Assembly (NCBI GenBank): GCA_003164035.1
Contig: PLRS01000049.1
Location: 1-48,146 of the forward strand
Length of the DNA stretch: 48,146 nucleotides
From: Bryobacterales bacterium
Lineage (GTDB): Bacteria > Acidobacteriota > Terriglobia > Bryobacterales > Bryobacteraceae
Reading direction: 5' to 3'
Both the position numbers and the translations under genes were made by a program. Under the pieces are notes generated by a model. The model did no database searches and had not been told where the DNA came from. It saw only the letters and a program-made list of their open reading frames with translations. Positions 8,590 through 15,836 of the stretch are shown here, in pieces; the first letter of the stretch is position 1, and each line of letters begins with the position of its first letter.

Positions 8590-9627
8590 CTACTCCAAAC
8601 CGGCCTGCTGGCGTTCCAGCGCGGCGATTCTACGGCGTAATTCCGCTACTTCCCGGCGCAAGTCGGGCAGGCGCGCCAGGTTGGCGAGTTGCTCCAGGTG
8701 TTCGCGCAACGGGCGCGCCGGCGTTCCCCATACGGTCTGCCCGCTGCGAACAATCTTAGAGGTCAGCACGCCGCAGCCCGACCCCAACACGGCGCGCGTC
8801 TCGATGCGAGCCTTGTCGCCAATGCCCACCTGGCCTCCGATAACGGCATAGTCTTCCACCGTCACTCCGCCCGAAAACCCGGTCTGCGCCGCTACCACCA
8901 CGTGGCGCCCGATGCGGCAGTTGTGCGCCACGTGTACCATATTGTCCAGCTTGGTTCCCTCGCCGATCGAGGTCACTCCCAACGCGGCGCGGTCCACGCA
9001 GCTATTGGCGCCAATCTCGACGAAATCGCCGATCTCGACGCGCCCCACCTGGGGAAATTTCTCCCAGCGGCCGCCGATTTCCACAAAGCCGAAACCGTCC
9101 GCCCCGATCACCGCGCCGGAATGGATAATCACGCTTCGGCCGATATCCACGTTGTCGTAAATCGTCACGTTGGGAGACAGCCGCGAACCGTCGCCGATCA
9201 TGACCCGTTTGCCCACGAAGCAGCCCGCCCCGATGCCGGCGCTGACGCCGATGCGCGCGCCGTCGGAGACCACCGCGTGCGGCCCGATAAAGCTGAGCGC
9301 TCCCACCGTCACGTCCTTGCCGATCACCGCCGTCGGATGAATGCCCGGCGCCAGCTCCGTGGTGGGATGAAAGCGGCTCACCGCCCGCGCGAACGCCGTG
9401 CGCGGCTCCGGCGCCCGGATCAGAGTCCGGTACTCCTCCGGCCATTCGGGCGGTACGATCAGGCATCCCGCCGCCGAACTCCTGGCTATCTCCGCGGCTT
9501 TCCGGCTTCCCACGAAAGCCACTTCGCTCGACCCCGCGGTTTCCAGCGGGCCGACGTCCGTCAGCTCCTTTTCGCCGTCGCCCTCGAAGGTGGCGCCCAG
9601 CCATTCCGCCAATTCGCGAACCCGCAT
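8590..9627 (-). CDS. lpxD: UDP-3-O-acylglucosamine N-acyltransferase
   Basis: A 345-residue LpxD, third step of lipid A synthesis: it adds the second acyl chain from acyl-ACP to UDP-3-O-acylglucosamine. The N-terminal substrate-binding domain (to about residue 100) is followed by a left-handed beta-helix of hexapeptide repeats, such as VTVGALSFIG, ARIGVSAGIG and VDIGRSVIIHSG. The catalytic region reads NMVHVAHNCRIG, carrying the conserved histidines, then QTGFSGG. The C-terminus is a coiled-coil-like helix (LRREVAELRRRIAALERQ). It stands divergent from lpxA with 18 bp between start codons, not in the usual lpxD-fabZ-lpxA order. Confidence 0.96.
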   Translation of the reverse strand: MRVRELAEWLGATFEGDGEKELTDVGPLETAGSSEVAFVGSRKAAEIARSSAAGCLIVPPEWPEEYRTLIRAPEPRTAFARAVSRFHPTTELAPGIHPTAVIGKDVTVGALSFIGPHAVVSDGARIGVSAGIGAGCFVGKRVMIGDGSRLSPNVTIYDNVDIGRSVIIHSGAVIGADGFGFVEIGGRWEKFPQVGRVEIGDFVEIGANSCVDRAALGVTSIGEGTKLDNMVHVAHNCRIGRHVVVAAQTGFSGGVTVEDYAVIGGQVGIGDKARIETRAVLGSGCGVLTSKIVRSGQTVWGTPARPLREHLEQLANLARLPDLRREVAELRRRIAALERQQAGLE

Positions 9628-9645
9628 GCTTTATGATACAAGTTC

Positions 9646-10434
9646 ATGGCCATCGACCCCTCCGCCGCGCTGGCGCCGACCGCGCGAATTCATCCCGAGG
9701 CCATCGTCGGACCCGGCGTCCACATCGGCGAATTCTGCGTGATTGAAAGCGACGTCTCGATCGGCGCCGGCTGCGTGCTGGAACCCTACGTGTACATCAA
9801 GCGCTGGACCACGCTGGGGGAGCGAAACGAGATTTCCGCCGGCACCGTGCTCGGCACCGACCCCCTCGACAAAGCCTTTACCGGCCGCCGCAGCTATCTT
9901 CGCATCGGCAACGGCAACAAGATCCGCGAGCACTACACCGTCTCCCGCGGCACCGAGCCGGAGTCGGTCACCGAAATCGGCGACGAAAACTACATCATGA
10001 CGTCCGGCCACATCGCCCACAATTGCCGCATCGGCAACCGCACCGTGATTGCCAGTTGCGCCCTGGTGGCCGGCCAGGTTGAGGTCGAGGATCAGGCGTT
10101 TATCTCGGGCGGCGTGGTGGTGCACCAGTTCTCCAAAATCGGCCGCCTGGCAATGATCGGCGGCAACACCCGCGTCAATCTGGATGCGCCGCCGTTTTTT
10201 CTCTATGCCGGCCACGACATTCAAGCCAAGGGCCTGAACCTGGTGGGTCTCAAACGCGCCGGCTATAAGGCGTCTCAGGTCGCGCCGATCAAACAGGCCT
10301 ACCGCCTCCTCTACCGCTCCGGCCTCAAGCTGGAAGAAGCCCTCGCCCGCATCGAATCCGAGGCGCCCACCCCGGAAACGCTCCACCTGGTCGCGTTCAT
10401 CCGCCGCAGCAGCCGCGGCATCTGCCGGGAGTGA
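9646..10434 (+). CDS. lpxA: Acyl-ACP--UDP-N-acetylglucosamine O-acyltransferase
   Basis: A 262-residue LpxA, the first committed step of lipid A synthesis (transfer of a 3-hydroxyacyl chain to UDP-GlcNAc). The hexapeptide-repeat beta-helix runs over the N-terminal two thirds. The catalytic histidine is H125 in GHIAHNCRIG, at the same number as in E. coli. The C-terminal helical domain (KQAYRLLYRSGLKLEEALAR) is complete, and length matches the family (262 in E. coli). Its promoter must lie inside the 18-bp gap or inside lpxD. The beta-helix gene follows 19 bp downstream. Confidence 0.96.
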   Translation: MAIDPSAALAPTARIHPEAIVGPGVHIGEFCVIESDVSIGAGCVLEPYVYIKRWTTLGERNEISAGTVLGTDPLDKAFTGRRSYLRIGNGNKIREHYTVSRGTEPESVTEIGDENYIMTSGHIAHNCRIGNRTVIASCALVAGQVEVEDQAFISGGVVVHQFSKIGRLAMIGGNTRVNLDAPPFFLYAGHDIQAKGLNLVGLKRAGYKASQVAPIKQAYRLLYRSGLKLEEALARIESEAPTPETLHLVAFIRRSSRGICRE

Positions 10435-10453
10435 GATATTGGAAGCGCCACGC

Positions 10454-11755
10454 ATGAATCCCCGATGGCTGCTAGCGGCCCTTGCCGTTTCCCTGGTCGC
10501 CGGCGTCATCCACACCTGGCCGCGCAGTCGCGTGGTGGAGCTGCCTCCCGGAGTGGTAGAAGTTCACGCGCCCATTGAGGTCGCCGCCAATACGGAACTG
10601 CGCGGCGCCACGGCCGGCACCGTGCTGCGCGCGGCGGACGATTTTCATGGCCGCGCCATCGTCGTGGTGCGCGGATCGGGCGTGCTGCTCCACGGCTTCG
10701 GCATCGACGGCAACCGGACGGCTCTGGAGCGTCCCTCGCCACTGGCGCCGTACGACACTCCTTTCGCCCGCTTCACCGAAAACAACGGCATCCTGGCGGA
10801 GTCGATTGCGGCTTTGCGCATCGAGAATTTGCGCATCGTGAACGTCGCCGGCTTCGCCATCCTGGTCAGTCATGCGGCCGACATCGCCATCGAAGGCGTG
10901 ATGGTGCGCTCCGCGGGCGGCCGCAACGCGCTCGGGCGCAACAACGCCACCGGCGGCATTCTGCTGGAGGAAGGCTCGACCGATTTTCGCGTCACCGGCT
11001 GCGTCCTGCGCGATATTCTCGGCAACGGCATCTGGACCCACAGCCTCTACCCATCGCCGCGCAACGCACGCGGCCTGATCGCCGGGAACCGCTTCGACGA
11101 GATCGGCCGCGACGCCATCCAGGTGGGCCACGCTCTCGACATTCGCGTCGAGGGGAACGAGGGTGCGCGCATCGGCTACCCGGTGGAGGCCGTGGACAAG
11201 GAAAACCGCGCCATCCCGGTGGCCATCGATACCGCCGGTAATGTGGAGCGCACCGTCTATAGCGGCAACCGGTACGAAGAAATCGACGGCAAGTGCATCG
11301 ACCTCGACGGTTTTCACGATGGCGCCGTTTCCGGCAACTCCTGTTACAACGCCGGACTTCCGCCCGACTATCCATTCGGCAACTACGGCATCGTCATGAA
11401 TAACAGCAACCCCGACATGCAGTCGCGCAACATTCAGGTGGTCGACAACGTGATCGATGGCCCGCTCTACGGCGGCATTTTCGTGATCGGCCAGGGACAT
11501 CGTATAGCCGGCAACCAACTGCTGCATCTGAATACGGCGCACTGCGGCTGTGTCTACGATGCCAGCCAGCCCGACATTCTGGCCGCCGGAATCTATCTCG
11601 GCAAGGGCGCCGAACGCCCCGCGCCCTCCGCCCGCGTGGTGGTGGAAGACAATTTCGTCAGCGGCTATCGCATGAAGACCCATTGTGTGGAAACAGCCCC
11701 GTCCATCCCGCCCGCCGCGAGCACGGTGCGAAACAACCGGTGCGAAGACCGCTGA
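10454..11755 (+). CDS. Exported right-handed parallel beta-helix protein
   Basis: A protein of about 433 residues. The N-terminal hydrophobic segment (MNPRWLLAALAVSLVAGVI) is a signal peptide or membrane anchor. The body is a series of short strands with Asn ladders and turns, as in pectate-lyase-fold/NosD-like proteins: LRIENLRIVNVAGFAILVSH, FRVTGCVLRDILGNGIW, IQVVDNVIDGPLYGGIFV and VVVEDNFVSG. Such proteins bind or cleave polysaccharides, or are structural. No catalytic residues can be assigned. The ATG at 10454 is chosen because the signal peptide begins there; a TTG 15 bases upstream is possible. Co-orientation with lpxA suggests co-transcription and an envelope role, but this is inference. 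Confidence 0.75.
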   Translation: MNPRWLLAALAVSLVAGVIHTWPRSRVVELPPGVVEVHAPIEVAANTELRGATAGTVLRAADDFHGRAIVVVRGSGVLLHGFGIDGNRTALERPSPLAPYDTPFARFTENNGILAESIAALRIENLRIVNVAGFAILVSHAADIAIEGVMVRSAGGRNALGRNNATGGILLEEGSTDFRVTGCVLRDILGNGIWTHSLYPSPRNARGLIAGNRFDEIGRDAIQVGHALDIRVEGNEGARIGYPVEAVDKENRAIPVAIDTAGNVERTVYSGNRYEEIDGKCIDLDGFHDGAVSGNSCYNAGLPPDYPFGNYGIVMNNSNPDMQSRNIQVVDNVIDGPLYGGIFVIGQGHRIAGNQLLHLNTAHCGCVYDASQPDILAAGIYLGKGAERPAPSARVVVEDNFVSGYRMKTHCVETAPSIPPAASTVRNNRCEDR

Positions 11756-11849
11756 CCGAGCCGTGGCGCGGGCTGTGCACTGCTTGCGGGGCAGGCCGAG
11801 GGCCCAATGCCACATAACTCTTCCATTAGGGCGACGTTCCGCACAGATC

Positions 11850-11969
11850 GTGGGGCAGCCAATTCTGGCTGCAGCCGGCTTTTTAGCCGGCTCTCGCCTG
11901 GCAGGAAAACTCGTTGCCCTTGAAAGAGCCGCCTAAAAAGGCGGCTGCGGGCAAAATTGCCCGCCCCAC
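11850..11969. repeat. Nested four-hairpin palindromic element (MITE/REP-like)
   Basis: A 120-bp dyad whose two 45-bp halves (11850-11894 and 11925-11969) are inverted copies beginning with GTGGGGC. Each half is itself two hairpins. The left half has GCAGCC-aattct-GGCTGC and GCCGGC-ttttta-GCCGGC. The right half has GCCGCC-taaaaa-GGCGGC and GCGGGC-aaaatt-GCCCGC. The halves differ in their stem bases, but every stem still pairs, so the structure seems to be conserved above the sequence. No ORF is inside. It occupies the gap between the beta-helix gene and the TacAT promoter. Confidence 0.75.
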
Positions 11970-12072
11970 TATTTTACCGGCTCTTTTGCGGATCGAGTGG
12001 CAGAAGAATCTCAGCGTTGCCGGGATCGTGGATTCTCTGAACCGCCAAAGTAGCCGGTAGCTCCAGGGTCGC

Positions 12073-12102
12073 TTGACACCGTACGGATATTTACCGTACA
12101 CT
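12073..12102 (+). promoter_or_regulatory. TacAT promoter with palindromic operator between -35 and -10
   Basis: A -35 box TTGACA (12073-12078) and a -10 box TACACT (12097-12102) are separated by 18 bp. The spacer holds an inverted repeat, GTACGG (12081-12086) and CCGTAC (12094-12099), whose right arm runs into the -10 box. A DUF1778 ribbon-helix-helix antitoxin bound here would block polymerase, giving the usual autoregulation of such modules. Confidence 0.7.
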
Positions 12103-12121
12103 GTTTACAGAGGTGCATCGC

Positions 12122-12442
12122 GTGCCACGGACCGCCGAACGAACGAATCGCTCCAAAGACCGGGCCCCGCTGGCCAAAATCTATCGTTTCGACGCGCGCC
12201 TTAACGAGGACCAGAAGCTCCTCGTTCAACGGGCGGCGGCCCTGGAGGGGCGGACCATGACCGATTTCGTGCTCCACAGCGCGGAAGCCGCGGCGGAACG
12301 GACCATCGAGAAGCGCGCCATGTTGATCTTGACCGCCCGCGAAACCGAAGCTTTTGCCGATGCGATCCTGCACCCCGCGGAACCCGGGCCGGTCCTGCGT
12401 AAGGCCGCCCGCGAGTATCGGCAGAAAACGGCTGCCCGCTGA
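12122..12442 (+). CDS. DUF1778 antitoxin (TacA-like, ribbon-helix-helix)
   Basis: A 106-residue protein. The N-terminal ribbon-helix-helix segment (LAKIYRFDARLNEDQKLLVQ, then RAAALEGRTMTDFVL) is the DUF1778 DNA-binding unit. The C-terminal part (LTARETEAFADAILHPAEPG) is the toxin-neutralising region. TacA antitoxins bind GNAT toxins and repress their own promoter. GTG at 12122 is preferred: AGAGG lies 8-12 bases upstream, while the in-frame GTG at 12113 has no spacing for a ribosome site. The stop codon overlaps the toxin start (CTGA at 12439-12442). Confidence 0.85.
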   Translation: MPRTAERTNRSKDRAPLAKIYRFDARLNEDQKLLVQRAAALEGRTMTDFVLHSAEAAAERTIEKRAMLILTARETEAFADAILHPAEPGPVLRKAAREYRQKTAAR

Positions 12443-12957
12443 CGCAGGCTTTCGAGCATCGGGTAGAACCTCTCAACGCATCCCACGACCGCGCCGCTTT
12501 CCACTCGGGCGTCCCGGAGCTCGACCGATATCTCCACCATCAAGCCGGGCAAGATGCCAGACGGAAGGTCGCTGCCCCCTTCGTCCTGGTCGCCCGCGAC
12601 GCGTCTGTGCTGGGCTATTACACTCTCTCGGCCTACAACGTCCATCTTGCCGAGCTTACGGAAGCCATCGCCAGAAAACTTCCCCGCTATCCGCTGCTTC
12701 CGGCAACGCTGTTAGGCAGGCTGGCAATCGACACTTCCTGCCGCGGCCAGAACCTCGGGCGATTTCTCCTCATGGACGCTCTGCATCGAAGCTGGAAAAA
12801 CACCTCGGAGGTTGCGTCGGTCGGCGTCGTGGTCGAAGCCCTGGACGAAAGCGCGCGAGCCTTTTATCTCCATCATGAGTTTCAATCGCTGGCCAACCAT
12901 CCCGACAAACTCTTCCTCGCGATGGCCACCATTCAGAAGGCGTTCCGGGCGCGGTGA
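12439..12957 (+). CDS. GNAT toxin (TacT-like acetyltransferase), apparently CTG-initiated
   Basis: A protein of about 172 residues with the whole fold of TacT-type GNAT toxins, which acetylate the amino group of charged tRNAs and stop translation. The order is VEPLNASHDRAAFHSGVPEL, DRYLHHQAGQDARRK, VAAPFVLVARD, LGYYTLSAYNV, the acetyl-CoA loop CRGQNLGRFLL, and a C-terminal ARAFYLHHEF with the expected tyrosine. The conserved N-terminus continues upstream of the first GTG (12607) to CTG at 12439. No ATG, GTG or TTG occurs in frame before that, and TAA closes the frame just above. CTG overlaps the antitoxin TGA. Either CTG is a rare start or the start codon has mutated. Confidence 0.75.
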   Translation: MTQAFEHRVEPLNASHDRAAFHSGVPELDRYLHHQAGQDARRKVAAPFVLVARDASVLGYYTLSAYNVHLAELTEAIARKLPRYPLLPATLLGRLAIDTSCRGQNLGRFLLMDALHRSWKNTSEVASVGVVVEALDESARAFYLHHEFQSLANHPDKLFLAMATIQKAFRAR

Positions 12958-13011
12958 TGTTTCAGCATTCGGCATTCAGCGCTCCCACCGCTGATCGCTG
13001 TAATCCTCGCG

Positions 13012-13020
13012 TGGTAGAAT
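13012..13020 (+). promoter_or_regulatory. Extended -10 promoter element ahead of the DUF721 gene
   Basis: TGgTAGAAT is an extended -10 match with TG one base upstream of TAGAAT (13015-13020). No good -35 box was found, which is normal for extended -10 promoters. Transcription would begin about 13027, only some 9 bases before the ATG at 13036. Confidence 0.4.
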
Positions 13021-13035
13021 GTCCTTCGCCACCAA

Positions 13036-13440
13036 ATGCAACGCGCCAGCCTGCTTCTCCGGGGAATGAACCTGCCCGGCGATACCATTACGCCCGACGA
13101 AATCGCGATTGCGGCGTGGCCCATGGCGGTAGGCAAGACCATCGCGGCGCACACCCGCGCCGTCAAGATGGTGCGCACCCGCCTGGTGGTGGACGTGGAA
13201 GACCTGGTCTGGCAGCGGCAATTATTCTCTTTGAGCGGGCAGATTCTGGGCGCGCTGGCCAGGCACCTGGGCCGGGGCTCGGTGGAAGAACTGCATTTCC
13301 GCGTGGTGCCGCGCCGCCGCGAGCCGCAGCGGGCCGCCGCGGCCGCTCCCGGCAAAGCGTACGACGAGGCCGACGGCATTCAGGACCCGGTGCTGCGCGG
13401 CATCTATCGAGCTTCGCGCGCCAAAGCCGCCGGGGCATGA
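13036..13440 (+). CDS. DUF721 (DciA-like) protein
   Basis: A 134-residue protein with the DUF721 core: IAIAAWPMAVGKTIAAHTRA, then LVVDVEDLVWQRQLFSLSGQ, then ILGALARHLG. DciA, the studied member, helps load the replicative helicase DnaB in bacteria lacking DnaC; other members are only predicted RNA- or DNA-binding. The fold is KH-like in the N-terminal 90 residues; the tail is Ala/Arg-rich and probably disordered. The gene leads a tight run with gatC (10 bp gap) and gatA (2 bp gap), which suggests one transcript. Confidence 0.75.
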   Translation: MQRASLLLRGMNLPGDTITPDEIAIAAWPMAVGKTIAAHTRAVKMVRTRLVVDVEDLVWQRQLFSLSGQILGALARHLGRGSVEELHFRVVPRRREPQRAAAAAPGKAYDEADGIQDPVLRGIYRASRAKAAGA

Positions 13441-13450
13441 AAACTTACGC

Positions 13451-13750
13451 ATGAAAATCAGCGAGCAGGACGTTCGTCAGGTGGCCGAACTGGCCGATTT
13501 GAAACTCTCCGACGCGGAAGTGTCGCGCCTCCGCGCGGAGCTCGACGGGATTCTCGCCCACGTCGACAAGTTGAACGAAGTGGATACCGCCGGCGTCGAG
13601 CCGATGGCGCAGGTACTGTTCGACACCGGCGCGGGGACGACCCTTCGCGGCGACGAGCCCCTTCCGCCGCTCGGCAACCAGGCGGCCCTGGCCAACGCGC
13701 CGCAGCCGGGTGCGGGCTATTTCAAGGTCCCCAAGGTGATTGAGCGCTAG
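13451..13750 (+). CDS. gatC: Asp-tRNA(Asn)/Glu-tRNA(Gln) amidotransferase subunit C
   Basis: A 99-residue GatC, the small subunit that wraps round and stabilises GatA in the GatCAB complex. Typical features are the N-terminal helix VRQVAELADLKLSDAEVSRL, the helix ILAHVDKLNEVDT, and the C-terminal extended segment ending PQPGAGYFKVPKVIE. The complex converts mischarged Glu-tRNA(Gln) or Asp-tRNA(Asn) to the amidated form. gatA follows after 2 bp; gatB is not in this window. Confidence 0.95.
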   Translation: MKISEQDVRQVAELADLKLSDAEVSRLRAELDGILAHVDKLNEVDTAGVEPMAQVLFDTGAGTTLRGDEPLPPLGNQAALANAPQPGAGYFKVPKVIER

Positions 13751-13752
13751 CC

Positions 13753-15186
13753 ATGGATCTCGACATCGCTTCGCTCACCATCGGCAAGATTCGCCACGCG
13801 CTCGATACGCGCGCCGCCAGCGCCACCGAGCTGGCCGGTGAGGCCCTCCGGTTCGCCCAGGCTGAGAACCCGAAGACCGGCGCCTATCTGCATTTTTCGC
13901 CCGAACGCGCGCTGGCTGCGGCGCGCCGCGTGGATGAAAAGATCGCCCGCGGCGAAGATCCGGGCGAGCTCGCGGGTGTGCCGGTCGCGGTGAAAGACGT
14001 CATCGTCACCAAGGGACTTCGCACCACCTGCGGCTCGAAGATGCTGGCCGATTACGTGCCGCCCTACGATGCCACTGCCATCGAGCGCATCGAGCGGGCA
14101 GGCGCGCTGATCCTTGGCAAGACCAACTGCGACGAGTTCGCCATGGGCTCTTCGACAGAAAATTCGGCCTTCGGTCCCGTGCGGAATCCGCGCGCGCCGG
14201 ACCGGGTGCCGGGTGGCTCCAGCGGCGGCTCGGCAGCGGCCGTGGCGCAGGGGACCGCGGTCGTGGCGCTGGGCTCCGATACGGGCGGCTCCATTCGCCA
14301 GCCGGCGTCGTTCTGCGGCGTGGTCGGAGTGACGCCCACCTACGGCCGGGTTTCCCGCTACGGCCTGACCGCGTTTGCCAGCTCGCTCGATCATATCGGG
14401 CCGTTCGCCCGTTCGGTTCGCGACGCCGCCGCCCTGCTGGGCACGATGGCCGGCCGCGACCCCCGCGACGCCACTTCCGCCGCCGCGCCGGTGCCGGATT
14501 ACACGTCCCAACTGAACCGGAAAGTGGAAGGCTTGAAGCTTGGGCTGCCTCCCGAGTATCTAAAGGAGCTGAAGGGCGAATCGGGCGATGTGTTCTTCCA
14601 GGGCGTGGAAGTCTTGAAAAAACTCGGCTGCGAAGTGCGGGAAGTGGCCATGCCGCACACCGATTACGCCATCGCGACGTACTACATCATCGCCACCGCC
14701 GAGGCTAGCTCCAACCTGGCCCGGTACGACGGCGTACGTTACACCTTCCGGTCCCAACATTCGTCTACCCTCGCCGAAATGTATCGCGCCACCCGCGGCG
14801 AAGGGTTCGGCGCCGAATGCAAGCGCCGCATCATGCTGGGAACCTACGTGCTGAGCGCCGGCTATTACGACGCCTATTATTTGAAGGCCCAGAAGGTGCG
14901 CGCCCTCGTCGCGCGCGATTTTGCCCAAGCTTTCAACCAGGTCGACGCCATTGTGGCGCCGGTTTCCCCCTTTCCGGCATTCCGCCTGGGGGAGAAAATC
15001 GACGATCCGCTGGCCATGTACCTGTCCGATATTTTCACCATCACCGGCAGCCTGGCGGGTGTGCCGTGCATGAGCGTTCCCTGCGGGACGACGGCTGAGG
15101 GGCTACCCGTGGGATTGCAGATTCTCACCCGCCATTTCGACGAAACCACCATGTTTCGCATCGCCGATGCTTTTGAAAACGCATGA
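13753..15186 (+). CDS. gatA: Asp-tRNA(Asn)/Glu-tRNA(Gln) amidotransferase subunit A
   Basis: A 477-residue amidase-signature enzyme that releases ammonia from glutamine for the GatB transamidation step. The Ser-cisSer-Lys triad is visible: K81 in VPVAVKDVI, S156 in GGSSGGSAAAVA, and S180 in GSDTGGSIRQPA. The family motif CGVVGVTPTYGRVSRYG follows, and the C-terminal part has GVPCMSVPCGTT and GLPVGLQIL. Length is usual for GatA (about 480). It is co-transcribed with gatC, with an intergenic distance of two bases. Confidence 0.96.
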   Translation: MDLDIASLTIGKIRHALDTRAASATELAGEALRFAQAENPKTGAYLHFSPERALAAARRVDEKIARGEDPGELAGVPVAVKDVIVTKGLRTTCGSKMLADYVPPYDATAIERIERAGALILGKTNCDEFAMGSSTENSAFGPVRNPRAPDRVPGGSSGGSAAAVAQGTAVVALGSDTGGSIRQPASFCGVVGVTPTYGRVSRYGLTAFASSLDHIGPFARSVRDAAALLGTMAGRDPRDATSAAAPVPDYTSQLNRKVEGLKLGLPPEYLKELKGESGDVFFQGVEVLKKLGCEVREVAMPHTDYAIATYYIIATAEASSNLARYDGVRYTFRSQHSSTLAEMYRATRGEGFGAECKRRIMLGTYVLSAGYYDAYYLKAQKVRALVARDFAQAFNQVDAIVAPVSPFPAFRLGEKIDDPLAMYLSDIFTITGSLAGVPCMSVPCGTTAEGLPVGLQILTRHFDETTMFRIADAFENA

Positions 15187-15207
15187 AGAGGAGATAAAGG
15201 AGAAGCT

Positions 15208-15816
15208 ATGCCGTTCACACTGCCACCGCTACCCTACGCGCCCGAATCGCTGGAGCCGTACATCGATACCAAGACCATGGAGATTCATCATGGCGCGCAC
15301 CACAAAGCGTACGTGACCAATCTCAACAAAGCGCTGGAATCGGCGCCGGAGCTGGCCTCGAAAACCGTCGAAGAACTGCTGGCGAACAACCTGGCCATCG
15401 TGCCGGAACCGATCCGCACCGCTGTCCGCAACAATGGCGGCGGCCATATTAACCACTCGATGTTCTGGAAGATCATGAAGCCGGGCGGCGGCGGAGCGCC
15501 GGTGGGGCACGTGGCGCAGGCCATCGTTTCCACCTTCGGCGACTTCGACAAATTCAAGGAGAAGTTCAACCAGGCTGCCGCCACGCGGTTCGGCTCCGGC
15601 TGGGCGTGGCTGGTCAAATCGGGCAGCAAGGTGGACATCGTATCGACGCCCAATCAGGACAGCCCCGTGCTCGAAGGCAAGTACCCGGTCTTCGGCCTGG
15701 ACGTCTGGGAGCACGCCTATTATCTGAAGTATCAGAACCGGCGCCCCGAATACATCGCCGCGTGGTGGAACGTGGTGAACTGGGAAGAAATCGAATCCCG
15801 CTTCAACGCGGACTGA
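15208..15816 (+). CDS. sodA: Superoxide dismutase, Mn-type signature
   Basis: A 202-residue Fe/Mn superoxide dismutase. The metal ligands are H27, H83 (in HINHSMFW), D165 and H169 (in [12 protein letters not shown]). The residues that distinguish the metal forms, GGGH before the second ligand and NQD at 149-151, fit the manganese class; confirmation needs protein chemistry. It dismutates superoxide to peroxide and oxygen in the cytoplasm. A strong GGAGA-type ribosome site precedes the ATG. The next gene is a soluble transhydrogenase, so the two may form an oxidative-stress pair. Confidence 0.93.
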   Translation: MPFTLPPLPYAPESLEPYIDTKTMEIHHGAHHKAYVTNLNKALESAPELASKTVEELLANNLAIVPEPIRTAVRNNGGGHINHSMFWKIMKPGGGGAPVGHVAQAIVSTFGDFDKFKEKFNQAAATRFGSGWAWLVKSGSKVDIVSTPNQDSPVLEGKYPVFGLDVWEHAYYLKYQNRRPEYIAAWWNVVNWEEIESRFNAD

Positions 15817-15836
15817 CGTTCGGTTTTCGACGCGCC

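Noticed and set aside
10472-11815. A 447-codon minus strand frame opposite the beta-helix gene
   Set aside because: The + strand encodes signal peptide and beta-helix repeats; the minus frame has no recognisable feature.
12607-12957. GTG 12607 as start of the GNAT toxin
   Set aside because: It would remove over 50 conserved residues; homologous sequence runs up to CTG 12439.
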